From: Bacteroidia bacterium
Lineage (GTDB): Bacteria > Bacteroidota > Bacteroidia > 2-12-FULL-35-15
Assembly (NCBI GenBank): GCA_030654175.1
Contig: JAURXZ010000049.1
Location: forward strand, 280,334 to 344,333
DNA length: 64,000 bases
Reading direction: 5' to 3'
Position numbers and translations under genes: made by a program. Position 1 is the stretch's first letter. Every line of letters begins with the position of its first letter. The notes under the pieces are model-generated. The model did not search any database, was not told the origin of the DNA, and was given only the letters and a program-made list of their open reading frames with translations. Shown in pieces: positions 31,126 through 39,573 of the stretch.

Positions 31126-32280
31126 TTATTTATTGCAAATATACTTATAATAAAGTTTCGCATTTTTCGGTGTATAGTTAAAAGATGCTTTGCGCGAATT
31201 CTCTTTAAATTTAGTCAATTCGGCATTGTTTTGAGAAAGATAAAGAATAAAATCAGCTATTTTCTGAACATCCGGTTTATCGAAAACGCGGCCACAATGG
31301 TGCTTTTCTATCAGGATACCCAATTCTGATTCGGTTGAAGATAATGCTAATATTGCAGAGCCCACTGCCATCATATAATATGTTTTACTTGGGACAGAGA
31401 TACTCTCAGCTCCCTGGCTTAAGGTGACAATTCCAATATCAGCGCAACTCAGGGAGTAGGGAAGCACCTCTTTATCCTGATAGGGTAGAAGTAAAACATT
31501 TTTCAGATTTTTTTCTTTAACACTTTGATCAATTTTAACTTTTTTTACTCCATCGCCAATTATTACAAAATGGATTTGTGGGTTGTTTTTTAAAATTTCT
31601 GCAGTGTCAACAATTGATTCTATATCGTGGGTCATTCCCAAATTCCCGGAGTACATCACTACCAATTTATCTGTTAGGTGATGTTGAATCGCAAATGAGT
31701 TTTCTGTTTTAGAAATTGGTTTTAAAAAATCAGAATTTACCCAGTTGGGAATGATAATTACTTCTTTTTTAGTGTATTTTTCTATAGCAGAAGCCAAATG
31801 TTTACCAAGAGTGAAAATAGTTGCAGCATTATTAAAGCAGCTGGTATTCAGCTTTTTCCACCTGCGGATTATAAAAGATGATTCTTTTAAAGCACCAAAA
31901 TTAATTAAAACATCCGGGTATAGATCCCAAACGATAAGATGATAGTTTTGATTACGGACTTTTTTAAAAAATAAACCTATGAATAGGATAAACGGGGGAG
32001 TTGTAACTAAAATCAGTTCTTTCTTTTTGCTTGAAAAAAGAACATAAAAAAATGAAAAAACAGTAAATAAACTCCAGGTAAATAAGCGTTTAACAGTTGA
32101 TGTACTATTGTGTTTTATAAAAGAAGTAACTTTTATTTTCGGATCTAAGGCTTTGTAATTACTTTCTACAATACCTGTGATTAAATGTATTTCAGCTCCT
32201 TGATCAGAAAATTCGTTTAGAATATCGATAGATAATTGTCGTGTTACCTGAACTATATATATATACTTTTTTGAACTCAT
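31126..32280 (-). CDS. GT4-family glycosyltransferase (WbuB-like)
   Basis: The protein is 384 residues long, with two Rossmann-like halves of GT-B fold. The C-terminal donor-binding region includes VVMYSGNLGMTHDIESIVDTA, IHFVIIGDGVKK, VLLLPYQDKEVLPYSLSCADIGIVTL and VPSKTYYMMAVGSAILAL, typical of GT4 enzymes. A hydrophobic stretch (LFTVFSFFYVLFSS, LFIGLFFKK) in the N-terminal half may dock it on the membrane, as in WbuB/PglA-type enzymes. It would add a sugar to the lipid-linked glycan on the cytosolic side. The sugar is not predictable. The gap before the next gene downstream is ten bases. Confidence 0.88.
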   Translation of the reverse strand: MSSKKYIYIVQVTRQLSIDILNEFSDQGAEIHLITGIVESNYKALDPKIKVTSFIKHNSTSTVKRLFTWSLFTVFSFFYVLFSSKKKELILVTTPPFILFIGLFFKKVRNQNYHLIVWDLYPDVLINFGALKESSFIIRRWKKLNTSCFNNAATIFTLGKHLASAIEKYTKKEVIIIPNWVNSDFLKPISKTENSFAIQHHLTDKLVVMYSGNLGMTHDIESIVDTAEILKNNPQIHFVIIGDGVKKVKIDQSVKEKNLKNVLLLPYQDKEVLPYSLSCADIGIVTLSQGAESISVPSKTYYMMAVGSAILALSSTESELGILIEKHHCGRVFDKPDVQKIADFILYLSQNNAELTKFKENSRKASFNYTPKNAKLYYKYICNK

Positions 32281-32367
32281 TCACTTCAATTTGATAATTT
32301 GATGATTTGATAATGAAAGCCGTATTAATTCTCAATTAGCACATTTTCAAATTTTCAAATTTCTTTT

Positions 32368-33375
32368 TTATTTCCCCTTATTTTTCGCGATCAATTTTTT
32401 TGTGTTAAACACATTATAACGATAAACAGTTTTTATGAGGTATTTGATCTTATTTTTTATTCCCGAATTATTAATTAAAGTAAAGTCTTTTAAGGGAACA
32501 TTAAAATCAGGATCAATTTGTTTTACAATGTTTTCATTTTCGTTCAACTCTTCGATATACGGAACGTATAAGTTATTAACTACAGGCATTGTAGGATGCC
32601 GCCAACCCAGATCAACAATGTCATTTTTAAAGAAACGCACATGATGGAAATGATAAAAGACAGCTTCGAATTTTGAATTATCCTTTTTATTAATAAAAGT
32701 TATTTGATTGCCTTTTCTTTCCACAAATGGGTATTGTTCAACATTCCAGGAAGCTAAGCCTCCTCCGAGATGCTGCAATACATGAACTCCTTTAAAACGG
32801 GTTGTCCAATCGTCAAGATATTTCTGATCTCCAAATTTCCCATCTTCATAACGATCGTAGCACCATTCAATACAGGCATCCCGCCACCAGTTTAATGCTT
32901 CCAGGCCTTCTTTGTTATTAACAAAAGTTATAAATTGAACGCAATATATACCTGACGAAGTAGTCCGGTTAAATTTTGGCGGGTAACGATGTTCTGTTAT
33001 AAGTATTGATTTATCGCCCATTTCGTCAAATAACAATTTGGGATTTTGGTAAAAATATAGATCGGCATCAACGTAGGTACAGCTTGGAACATTATACTTT
33101 TCAATAACATAAAGAATGGTTGAAGAAGTGGATGTCCAGCAATATTCAGCTTTTGTTCTGGTTGGTTTTACAGCTAACAATTTCGAATCTTCAAAATCTT
33201 TTAAAGGAATAATTGTAGCCTTTTTAAGCTTTAATTTGGTTAAAATGTCAAAACTGGCATCGTCAAAAGCGAAAATATAAAGATGAAAATCATCGCATGT
33301 TTTTTCTAATGAGCGATACATGGTCAAGCCTCGGGTGAGGTAAAAACTATCAAATAAAGTGCAGAAATTATACAT
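32368..33375 (-). CDS. GT-A-type glycosyltransferase (GT8-like)
   Basis: The 335-residue protein begins MYNFCTLFDSFYLTRGLTMYRSL, as in family-8-like retaining transferases that start with a short beta strand and helix. A DxD metal-binding motif is visible in SCTYVDADLYFYQNP. Downstream YWTSTSSTILYVIEKY-like and FGDQKYLDDW segments fit the same fold. I place it as a polysaccharide glycosyltransferase by motif and location in the cluster; the donor is unknown. The spacer after it (32281-32367) is made of TTTGATAATTTGATG-type simple repeats. Confidence 0.72.
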   Translation of the reverse strand: MYNFCTLFDSFYLTRGLTMYRSLEKTCDDFHLYIFAFDDASFDILTKLKLKKATIIPLKDFEDSKLLAVKPTRTKAEYCWTSTSSTILYVIEKYNVPSCTYVDADLYFYQNPKLLFDEMGDKSILITEHRYPPKFNRTTSSGIYCVQFITFVNNKEGLEALNWWRDACIEWCYDRYEDGKFGDQKYLDDWTTRFKGVHVLQHLGGGLASWNVEQYPFVERKGNQITFINKKDNSKFEAVFYHFHHVRFFKNDIVDLGWRHPTMPVVNNLYVPYIEELNENENIVKQIDPDFNVPLKDFTLINNSGIKNKIKYLIKTVYRYNVFNTKKLIAKNKGK

Positions 33376-33408
33376 TGATAAGTTTTTTAAATAGTTTTTT
33401 CGTTGTTT

Positions 33409-33423
33409 AAACCTGTCAGGTTT
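33409..33423. repeat. AAACCTGTCAGGTTT palindrome
   Basis: A 15-base inverted repeat lies between the GT8-like gene and fdtB. It may be a weak hairpin or a REP-like remnant. No long T run follows on the minus strand, so a terminator role is doubtful. Confidence 0.35.
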
Positions 33424-33427
33424 TGAT

Positions 33428-34513
33428 TTAAAATTTATTCATTACTTCTACTACCCTCTGAACATCATGTTCCGTATGAAAAAAAGAAATTGGTAAACTC
33501 AATGTTGTATTATGAATTTCTTCGCTGATCGGAAATTGTTGATTTTTAAAGAGATCCTTTAAGGCTACTTGATTATTAGGCGAAACAGGATAATGTATTT
33601 CTGTTTTAATATTATTTTCTAATAAATATTCTTTTAATGCATCACGTTTCAGATGACGGATATTGAATATGTGATATACATCGAAATAATCCGAATCAAC
33701 TACAGGCTTAATAAAATCAGTTTTCAGATTATTCAAATAAATGGAAGCAAGTTTTCGTTTATGACTATTTATTTCATCCAGTCGTTTTAATTTAATGGAA
33801 AGGAAAGCGGCCTGTACTTCATCCAGGCGGGAATTATAACCAATTAACTCGTTATAATATTTTTTATCAGAGCCGTAGTTTCTTAATCTGCGAATTGTTT
33901 TTGTTAAATCAGTATCGTTACAAACAATAGCTCCTGCATCGCCAAGAGCGCCTAAATTTTTTGTTGGATAAAAGCTGAATGCGCCAAACTCGCCAAATGT
34001 ACCCGTGTGCTTGTTTTTATAGGTTGCACCGTGAGATTGAGCACAGTCTTCAATTAATTTCAGATCATATTTTTTACAAAGTGCCATAATAGGCTCCATG
34101 TCACATGATTTTCCATATAGGTGAACCACAACAATGGCTTTTGTTTTATTAGTGATACTTGCTTCAATTTTTGCAGGATCAATATTATACGTTTCTAAAG
34201 ATGGTTCTACAAGAACCGGTATCATATTAGTTTGAAGGACACTTATTATTGTTGCAACATAAGTATTCGATGGGACTATTATTTCACTTCCTGCTTCAAA
34301 ATTAAATGCGGCAATTGAAAGAGTTATAGCATCAAGTCCAGAAGCTACACCAATACAATTTGAAGCCTTATTATATGAAGCAAATTCAGTCTCGAATTTT
34401 TTTACATTTTCTCCAAGAATATACCAGCCGGATTTTAAAACAGACTTAAAACTTGAAATATATTCTTCGTGGAATGGCTCATTTAACGAAGCCAGATTTT
34501 CATATTCAATCAT
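33428..34513 (-). CDS. fdtB: FdtB-like dTDP-sugar 3-aminotransferase
   Basis: This PLP-dependent aminotransferase of the DegT family is 361 residues long from [14 protein letters not shown]. The markers are [25 protein letters not shown] (Asp156) and the Schiff-base Lys in [14 protein letters not shown] (Lys185). FdtB makes dTDP-3-amino-3,6-dideoxy-D-galactose from the 3-keto sugar produced by FdtA, and the fdtA-like gene precedes it directly. The frame is open to 34561, but the ATG at 34513 overlaps the fdtA stop codon by eight bases and gives the usual N-terminus, so I choose it. rmlA and rmlB, needed for the precursor, are not in the window. A QdtB-type product (the glucose isomer) is the main alternative. 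Confidence 0.85.
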   Translation of the reverse strand: MIEYENLASLNEPFHEEYISSFKSVLKSGWYILGENVKKFETEFASYNKASNCIGVASGLDAITLSIAAFNFEAGSEIIVPSNTYVATIISVLQTNMIPVLVEPSLETYNIDPAKIEASITNKTKAIVVVHLYGKSCDMEPIMALCKKYDLKLIEDCAQSHGATYKNKHTGTFGEFGAFSFYPTKNLGALGDAGAIVCNDTDLTKTIRRLRNYGSDKKYYNELIGYNSRLDEVQAAFLSIKLKRLDEINSHKRKLASIYLNNLKTDFIKPVVDSDYFDVYHIFNIRHLKRDALKEYLLENNIKTEIHYPVSPNNQVALKDLFKNQQFPISEEIHNTTLSLPISFFHTEHDVQRVVEVMNKF

Positions 34514-34874
34514 TGTATTTTTCATAGATATAATCATTTTGTTCGAAATATTCTGATGCAAGAACCATTAATATCGCATCTTCTGAGAAACTGTGCATTT
34601 GATGCCAATCTTTTGGTTCAAGGATCAAACATTTGTCGGGTGAATCCAGCACAAATTCATTTTTCTCTTCATTATCGTTATTGAAAATGGTGCAGGTTCC
34701 TTTAATACATATTGCCGCCTGAATTGTCTTTACATGGCGGTGTCCGCCACGAATTGAATCATCTACACCATAAATATAAAAAATCCGCTTTATATCAAAA
34801 GGGACTACTTTTTCAATAACAGTAAGATTACCGCGTTTATCGATAAATGTTTTTAAATTTAAAAGGTATGCCAT
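34506..34874 (-). CDS. fdtA: FdtA/QdtA-like dTDP-4-oxo-6-deoxyhexose 3,4-ketoisomerase
   Basis: This 122-residue cupin protein fits the ketoisomerase family: [27 protein letters not shown] carries the metal- or substrate-binding His motif (RGGHRH), and [25 protein letters not shown] is the conserved second half. The enzyme moves the keto group of dTDP-4-keto-6-deoxyglucose from C4 to C3. FdtA makes the galacto and QdtA the gluco product, and these cannot be told apart safely by eye. It is translationally coupled to the downstream aminotransferase by an eight-base overlap. Confidence 0.88.
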   Translation of the reverse strand: MAYLLNLKTFIDKRGNLTVIEKVVPFDIKRIFYIYGVDDSIRGGHRHVKTIQAAICIKGTCTIFNNDNEEKNEFVLDSPDKCLILEPKDWHQMHSFSEDAILMVLASEYFEQNDYIYEKYND

Positions 34875-34967
34875 AGAATTTGAAAATTGCTCAATTTGAT
34901 GGTTTGAAAATTGGTTTTGTCAATAAAAACAAAATTAGCCATATTATTTGTGAAATCTGAGGCCGAT

Positions 34968-35159
34968 CTATTTTTGTTTTCTTTTAAAAAAATAGGCTTT
35001 TAATGCCGCTTTATTAAGGTTCATGCTTTCCGGAGATTCAAAATCAAAAATCAGATCATAATGGTTTGATAGATAATTTACCAATTTTTGTTCGTTAAGT
35101 ATCCTGCATGGATATTTAGCTTCATAAATGTAGGTATTGTATGAATCGTAGAATGGGAA
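34968..35159 (-). pseudogene. Remnant of a small enzyme gene, possibly TIGR04325-type methyltransferase
   Basis: The reading frame covers residues such as YNTYIYEAKYPCRILNEQKLV, NYLSNHYDLIFDFESPES and KAALKAYFFKRK. It resembles, by eye only, the C-terminal end of TIGR04325-family methyltransferases found in polysaccharide clusters. The frame continues upstream to an ATG at 35222, but that part encodes the hairpin terminator of the neighbouring gene and is not credible coding sequence. The N-terminal bulk of the enzyme is missing. The likely history is truncation when the metalloprotease gene arrived (inference). Confidence 0.4.
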
Positions 35160-35196
35160 AAACAAAAAATCCAAAGCTAATATAGCTTTGGATTTT
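35160..35196 (-). terminator. Rho-independent terminator of the metalloprotease gene
   Basis: Arms of 14 perfectly paired bases (35166-35179 and 35183-35196, AAAATCCAAAGCTA type) with a three-base loop lie 49 bases after the metalloprotease stop. The minus-strand transcript continues into a T run. It would stop readthrough from the upstream half of the polysaccharide cluster. Confidence 0.85.
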
Positions 35197-35244
35197 AGGA
35201 AAAAAATATTTGATTTAGGCATAGGATACTATAAATTGCGAGAT

Positions 35245-36741
35245 TTAATTTATACCTACTCTATAAAATCTACTGTTTTCAATTATGTAATTATAACCAG
35301 CAATAGAAGTCATCGAGTTAGTACCCGCCCAGGCTATACCACCTAATCTAGTATATGCACCTGTAGTTGGCGATACCTTATAATACAAATCGTTTTGTAC
35401 GATAAAAAGCATATTGTTAGTTACATTTGCGCACATTCCACTTATCCCTGCCCAAACTGCACCACCTAATTGAACATAACTTCCTGTATTCGGATCAATT
35501 TTATATAACCTATTATTTTGAACAAGGTGAATACTTCCGTTTAAAGCACACATCCCTTTCGTCCCCGGCCAAACTGCACCTCCTAATTGAACATAAATTC
35601 CTGTGTTAGAATCAACCCGATATAACCTACTGTTTTCAACAATATATAAATACCCATTTAAAGTACACATTCCTTCCGTTCCTGGCCATACCGCACCACC
35701 TATTTGAACATAACTTCCTGTATTGGCGTCAACCCTATATAGTCTACTATTCTCAACAAGGTAAAGATACCCGTTTAAAGTACAGATTGCTTCAGTACCC
35801 GTCCAATTGCCTGCACCTACTTGTGAATATGTTCCATCAGAGGGGTTAATACGATAAAGCTTGGTATATTGAACTGCATAAGCAAATCCATTTAAAGAAG
35901 TCATAGGATAAGTATTTGGCCAAACCGCTGGTCCCTTCTGAGTGAAATCTGCCCATTGTGGATAAACTAATTCAGCGGATAAACCATCAAAATAGCTGAA
36001 TCCGACCCATTGATTGTTTGCTGTGCTTCCATTCATTACAGAACCTGCATCTGTAGTTGGAATCCCATGCAATATTTCCCATCCGCTAGATTCTCCTAAT
36101 GCTGCATAATTCGTGTGTCTGTAACCAATACAATGTCCAAGTTCATGAACAAGATTATAAACTTTTTGTGCGTGAGGTATATATGCACCACTATTAAAAT
36201 CTAAGTTAATATTAATTTGAGCGTAAGGTGTCGATGGATTTGGCGGGAATCCAGCTGAAGCAATTACATTATTAGCCAGTAAACCAAAATCACTTGTAAC
36301 AAGGATGTTTCCTGATGAGCTAGTTTTGTTCATTGTAATAACAGCACCCGTAAGGTTTGTCCAATGAGCAACAGCATCCTGAAGTGCAAGATCCCAATCA
36401 CTTGGAATAGAACTATTACTATAAACATTAATATTACTTACAGCAGCCCAAGTTAAATAAGCAGAACTCCACAATGCTTGTTTATTTTGACTATTAAAAA
36501 CTGGAGATTTTGAAAGAGAATCTAAGTAATGTTTACTAAATGATATATCTCCTTCAACCAAAATAGATGTACCATAATCTTCAACTAATTTAGTATTAAA
36601 TCCAAGCTTTTTTAAAACAGGAATATACTGATCCAAACTTTTGTCAGTCATAGTGTTAGCTCCTTTTAAATCTTTAAATTCTTTTTCCTTTGAACAACTG
36701 AATGCTAAAGTTAAAATCGCAACGTAAAATAATACTCTCAT
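35245..36741 (-). CDS. Lipoprotein metalloprotease (HELGH type, M57-like) with six-bladed tectonin-like propeller
   Basis: This 498-residue protein has a lipobox (LAFSC, Cys16), placing it as a membrane-anchored lipoprotein. The zinc motif HELGHCIGYRH (His199, Glu200, His203, His209) fits an M57/dual-action HEIGH metallo-peptidase, and GSVMNGS nearby supplies the Met-turn-like Met. The C-terminal half (about 270-498) has six near-identical blades of ~39 residues (GGAVWPGTEGMCTLNGYLY, NSRLYRVDxNTGxYVQ), a tectonin or beta-propeller pattern that often binds glycans. It sits between polysaccharide genes but is not one. It has its own terminator and a gene remnant beside it, signs of insertion. 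A -7-like box (TATTTTTG, minus strand, about 36783-36790) may drive it. Confidence 0.85.
   Translation of the reverse strand: MRVLFYVAILTLAFSCSKEKEFKDLKGANTMTDKSLDQYIPVLKKLGFNTKLVEDYGTSILVEGDISFSKHYLDSLSKSPVFNSQNKQALWSSAYLTWAAVSNINVYSNSSIPSDWDLALQDAVAHWTNLTGAVITMNKTSSSGNILVTSDFGLLANNVIASAGFPPNPSTPYAQININLDFNSGAYIPHAQKVYNLVHELGHCIGYRHTNYAALGESSGWEILHGIPTTDAGSVMNGSTANNQWVGFSYFDGLSAELVYPQWADFTQKGPAVWPNTYPMTSLNGFAYAVQYTKLYRINPSDGTYSQVGAGNWTGTEAICTLNGYLYLVENSRLYRVDANTGSYVQIGGAVWPGTEGMCTLNGYLYIVENSRLYRVDSNTGIYVQLGGAVWPGTKGMCALNGSIHLVQNNRLYKIDPNTGSYVQLGGAVWAGISGMCANVTNNMLFIVQNDLYYKVSPTTGAYTRLGGIAWAGTNSMTSIAGYNYIIENSRFYRVGIN
35263..35935 (-). repeat. Six tandem ~117-bp propeller blade repeats
   Basis: Blades recur every ~117 bases at DNA level (for example WPGT coding words near 35797, 35678 and 35560). 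The middle copies are nearly identical, which points to recent duplication or gene conversion. Confidence 0.75.
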
Positions 36742-36932
36742 AATGGATAAATAGGATTAGTTAATTAATTTATAAATTTGTGCAAAAATAGTAATTACTT
36801 TCAGATAATATAAAAGTAATTGTATTATTCTCTAACTAGAGCCTATACTGCAAAAACAGCTTTCCCATCCTGTATTTTAATAAAACCGGGGGAATTAACT
36901 CTTTAAGCATTGATCTATATTATCGACTATTT

Positions 36933-37658
36933 TTATTTTTTGTTCTTTAACACGTATATATTTCCGAAATACAAATCATTGTTTTTGGGCAAAACATAAG
37001 AAATCAATCCAAGTAAATTATTTAGAAAGGAAAACGGAATTATAAGTCCCCAAGCCAAATAGCCGGGTAAATATTTTTTAAAAGTGGTATATAAATAACT
37101 GTTGATCAATAAAAAGATCAATCTAAAATCAGTTAAATATTTTTTATGCTCAACGATCTCAAATCCATGTTTATCAAACATGTGTTTTAATCCAAAAGAA
37201 GAATATCGTGCAAAATCATAAGGTTGTTCATGTTCACCCCATATAAAAGGGATCGTAACCAAACAATTTCCGCCAGGTTTTACAACTTTGCTAATTTGTT
37301 TAAAAAAGGTATCAGGATTAAAAACATGTTCCAACACTTCAAAAAACACTAAAGAATCAAAGGTGTTTTCTTCAAATGGGAACGTTTCTCCATCATAAAA
37401 AACATCAATATATTCTCGTTGGTGTTTATGGCCCGATTGTTCAATGTCCATTCCAATATAAGTGGTGACTTTATTGAATAAGCCAATATAAGGTTTGCTG
37501 CCACTTCCTACATCCAATGTTTTTCCGGAAACAAATTTGGAATATTTTTTAACATTTATATACATTGCACTTCTTCCTAAAAAAAACGGGTTTATGAAAA
37601 AACCAATCATACCGGGACGAAAAAATTGCTGTAATAAATATGATTTTATTTTCATCAT
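36933..37658 (-). CDS. Class I SAM-dependent methyltransferase
   Basis: The 241-residue protein carries SAM motif I (KTLDVGSGSKPYIGLF), an acidic motif II region (YIGMDIEQSGH) and FPFEENTFDSLVFFEVLEHVFNPDTFFKQISKVVKPGGNCLVTIPF, the standard class I methyltransferase series. The C-terminal third has two hydrophobic segments (LIFLLINSYLYTTFKKYLPGYLAWGLIIPFSFLNNLLGLISYV), so it may sit on the membrane. In this setting it probably methylates a sugar or a lipid-linked glycan intermediate. The substrate cannot be predicted. It follows the 22-bp inverted repeat at 37693-37746. Confidence 0.85.
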   Translation of the reverse strand: MMKIKSYLLQQFFRPGMIGFFINPFFLGRSAMYINVKKYSKFVSGKTLDVGSGSKPYIGLFNKVTTYIGMDIEQSGHKHQREYIDVFYDGETFPFEENTFDSLVFFEVLEHVFNPDTFFKQISKVVKPGGNCLVTIPFIWGEHEQPYDFARYSSFGLKHMFDKHGFEIVEHKKYLTDFRLIFLLINSYLYTTFKKYLPGYLAWGLIIPFSFLNNLLGLISYVLPKNNDLYFGNIYVLKNKK

Positions 37659-37692
37659 GTTAATTCAATTTTGTTAACGGAATCATCCACAA

Positions 37693-37746
37693 TTCTCGAC
37701 AAGCTCGAAATGACCAAGCGCGCTGTCATTTCGAGCTTGTCGAGAA
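37693..37746. repeat. Perfect 22-bp inverted repeat with palindromic loop
   Basis: Arms at 37693-37714 and 37725-37746 are exact reverse complements (second arm begins GTCATTTCGAGCTTGTC). The ten-base loop contains the palindrome AGCGCGCT. It lies in the gap between the membrane glycosyltransferase gene and the methyltransferase gene. The size and composition fit a REP-like or terminator element. Confidence 0.8.
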
Positions 37747-37814
37747 AATTGTGTGTAAGCGTTTTAATTCCATTTTTTGAAAATATTATTCTATTTAATC
37801 TTTTATAAAATATA

Positions 37815-39560
37815 TCAATTATGCCTTGAATAAATGAATATTAAATCATTCTCCCAAGGTAAGGTAATTAATTGGGTGTTTGTTTTTTTATCAGAAAGAT
37901 GATCGAATATTTTATAATTATTCTCGGCTGAAAGCAGCATAAAACAAATATTATTCTTTTCTTTTAAAGCGGATTTATTGTAAGATTGAATAAAAAACTC
38001 TTTTGGAGAAATACCTGAATCATACCAGGCATAGCCGATCAGTTTTTTATTATAAATATAGCTAAGCCCAATGAGTTGGCTGGAAGTGAATAGTGCATCA
38101 GGATTCTCGCTTTCTATAATGGGTTGCAGTGTTTTTATTGTATTCATCAATTGTTTATCAATAAAAATAGTTTCATTGGTAGATTGAATTTTTAAAGGCT
38201 CAGTTTGTTCCCACAAGTGGCCATTGATTTTATAGGGGTCAAGAACTAATCCGGTAAAAACATCAAAGGTTGACTTTACAGCTAATATAATGAGAAGAAT
38301 AGAAATGCTAACATTTAGTTTGAATTTTTCTAATCCCGAAAAAGTGTAAACTAAATAGATAAACAAGAACCAGGTATTTAAGAAAAATAAAATTTGCACG
38401 TGTAAAAAGTTTCCGGTCCCTAAAGCACAAATAAAGGGGAGAAACAATAAGGAAAGGACAACAAAAGCCTTTTCCAGAAAAAAATCTGTATGAATTATTG
38501 CTTTGGTTTTTGTGGAAATATACAGTATCGAAAACAAAAAAAGCAATGCAATGTAAATTAACGGAGCGGTTGAATTATGTTTTGAGCCTGACAAAAAATA
38601 ACCTTGTTTGTAAAAAGAATATATCATTGATAATATAACGAAAAGCAAGAGGAACCTTCCAACAGGTTTGATCTTGGTGAATCGATTTTGAATGGAAATA
38701 ACAAAGGCGATAATTAAATAAAATAAGCCGGGAACATAATTTACAAGGTGACAGCTCCAAAAATCTAAAAACCCAATTTTATAATTATAAAGTACATAAT
38801 TTATATCATGAGTATAAAATTTTGAAATAAAAGTTATTACATAGGTATACTCATTCAAGACTTGTATTGGTGAAGTAGGAAAGCTTATAAGAGAGAATGA
38901 AAGGATAGCAAAAAATGAATATGTTATAATATTCAAAAACGAAAACCATCGTATTTGTTTGAATAGGAGCACCTGAACACAGATAAACAGAACTGAAAGT
39001 AATAGTGTGGTGGGTATCTTCACAAAAAATTCGAGTCCGCTAATAATGCCCAGCGCGCCACTTATTATAAGGTTCTTTTTTACATTTTGCGAATTGGTAA
39101 ACGCCAGGAAAATAAGTCCTAAAAATAGATCTCCGAAAATTAACGTATAATGATTATAGGACAATGCCTGAGGCCCCAATCCATAGCCGGCAAAAGTTCC
39201 AATTATACCAAATAAACTTAAAGAGATGAGTGTAGTTTTTTCATTAGCCTTCTTTACGAAATTGAATTTTTTCAACAATCCAAAGAGCGTATATGATAAA
39301 AATACGCTTCCTGCAATGGTTAAAAGTAATCTTGCCAACCTGAAAAAGATAATTCCGGATCCGATGTATGATAATGTATTATTGGTTAAATAATGGAAAG
39401 CAGAAAGCCAGAATGGGAATTCGATCAAGTTGTTGTAGCCTGTAATATAATACCCTTCATCCGACAAATTAAAGCCCTTATTCATCGACCATACTATTAT
39501 TATAAGGCTAATGAAGGTTGCAAAAAGAAGGAAAAAGAGTAAGCGTTTTTGTTTTAACAT
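37815..39560 (-). CDS. Multi-pass membrane protein, GT39/ArnT-like glycosyltransferase
   Basis: The 581-residue protein has about 12-14 hydrophobic segments. After the first segment comes NLSDEGYYITGYNNLI, the short acidic first-loop motif of C-type (polyprenyl-phosphate sugar-using) glycosyltransferases such as GT39. The soluble C-terminal part (about 480-581) is of moderate length. This family works on the outer face of the inner membrane, using lipid-linked sugars. The assignment rests on topology and the one motif, so other polytopic families are possible. It is followed at 39574 by another glycosyltransferase gene in the same direction. Confidence 0.6.
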   Translation of the reverse strand: MLKQKRLLFFLLFATFISLIIIVWSMNKGFNLSDEGYYITGYNNLIEFPFWLSAFHYLTNNTLSYIGSGIIFFRLARLLLTIAGSVFLSYTLFGLLKKFNFVKKANEKTTLISLSLFGIIGTFAGYGLGPQALSYNHYTLIFGDLFLGLIFLAFTNSQNVKKNLIISGALGIISGLEFFVKIPTTLLLSVLFICVQVLLFKQIRWFSFLNIITYSFFAILSFSLISFPTSPIQVLNEYTYVITFISKFYTHDINYVLYNYKIGFLDFWSCHLVNYVPGLFYLIIAFVISIQNRFTKIKPVGRFLLLFVILSMIYSFYKQGYFLSGSKHNSTAPLIYIALLFLFSILYISTKTKAIIHTDFFLEKAFVVLSLLFLPFICALGTGNFLHVQILFFLNTWFLFIYLVYTFSGLEKFKLNVSISILLIILAVKSTFDVFTGLVLDPYKINGHLWEQTEPLKIQSTNETIFIDKQLMNTIKTLQPIIESENPDALFTSSQLIGLSYIYNKKLIGYAWYDSGISPKEFFIQSYNKSALKEKNNICFMLLSAENNYKIFDHLSDKKTNTQLITLPWENDLIFIYSRHN

Positions 39561-39573
39561 AAATAGTATAACC

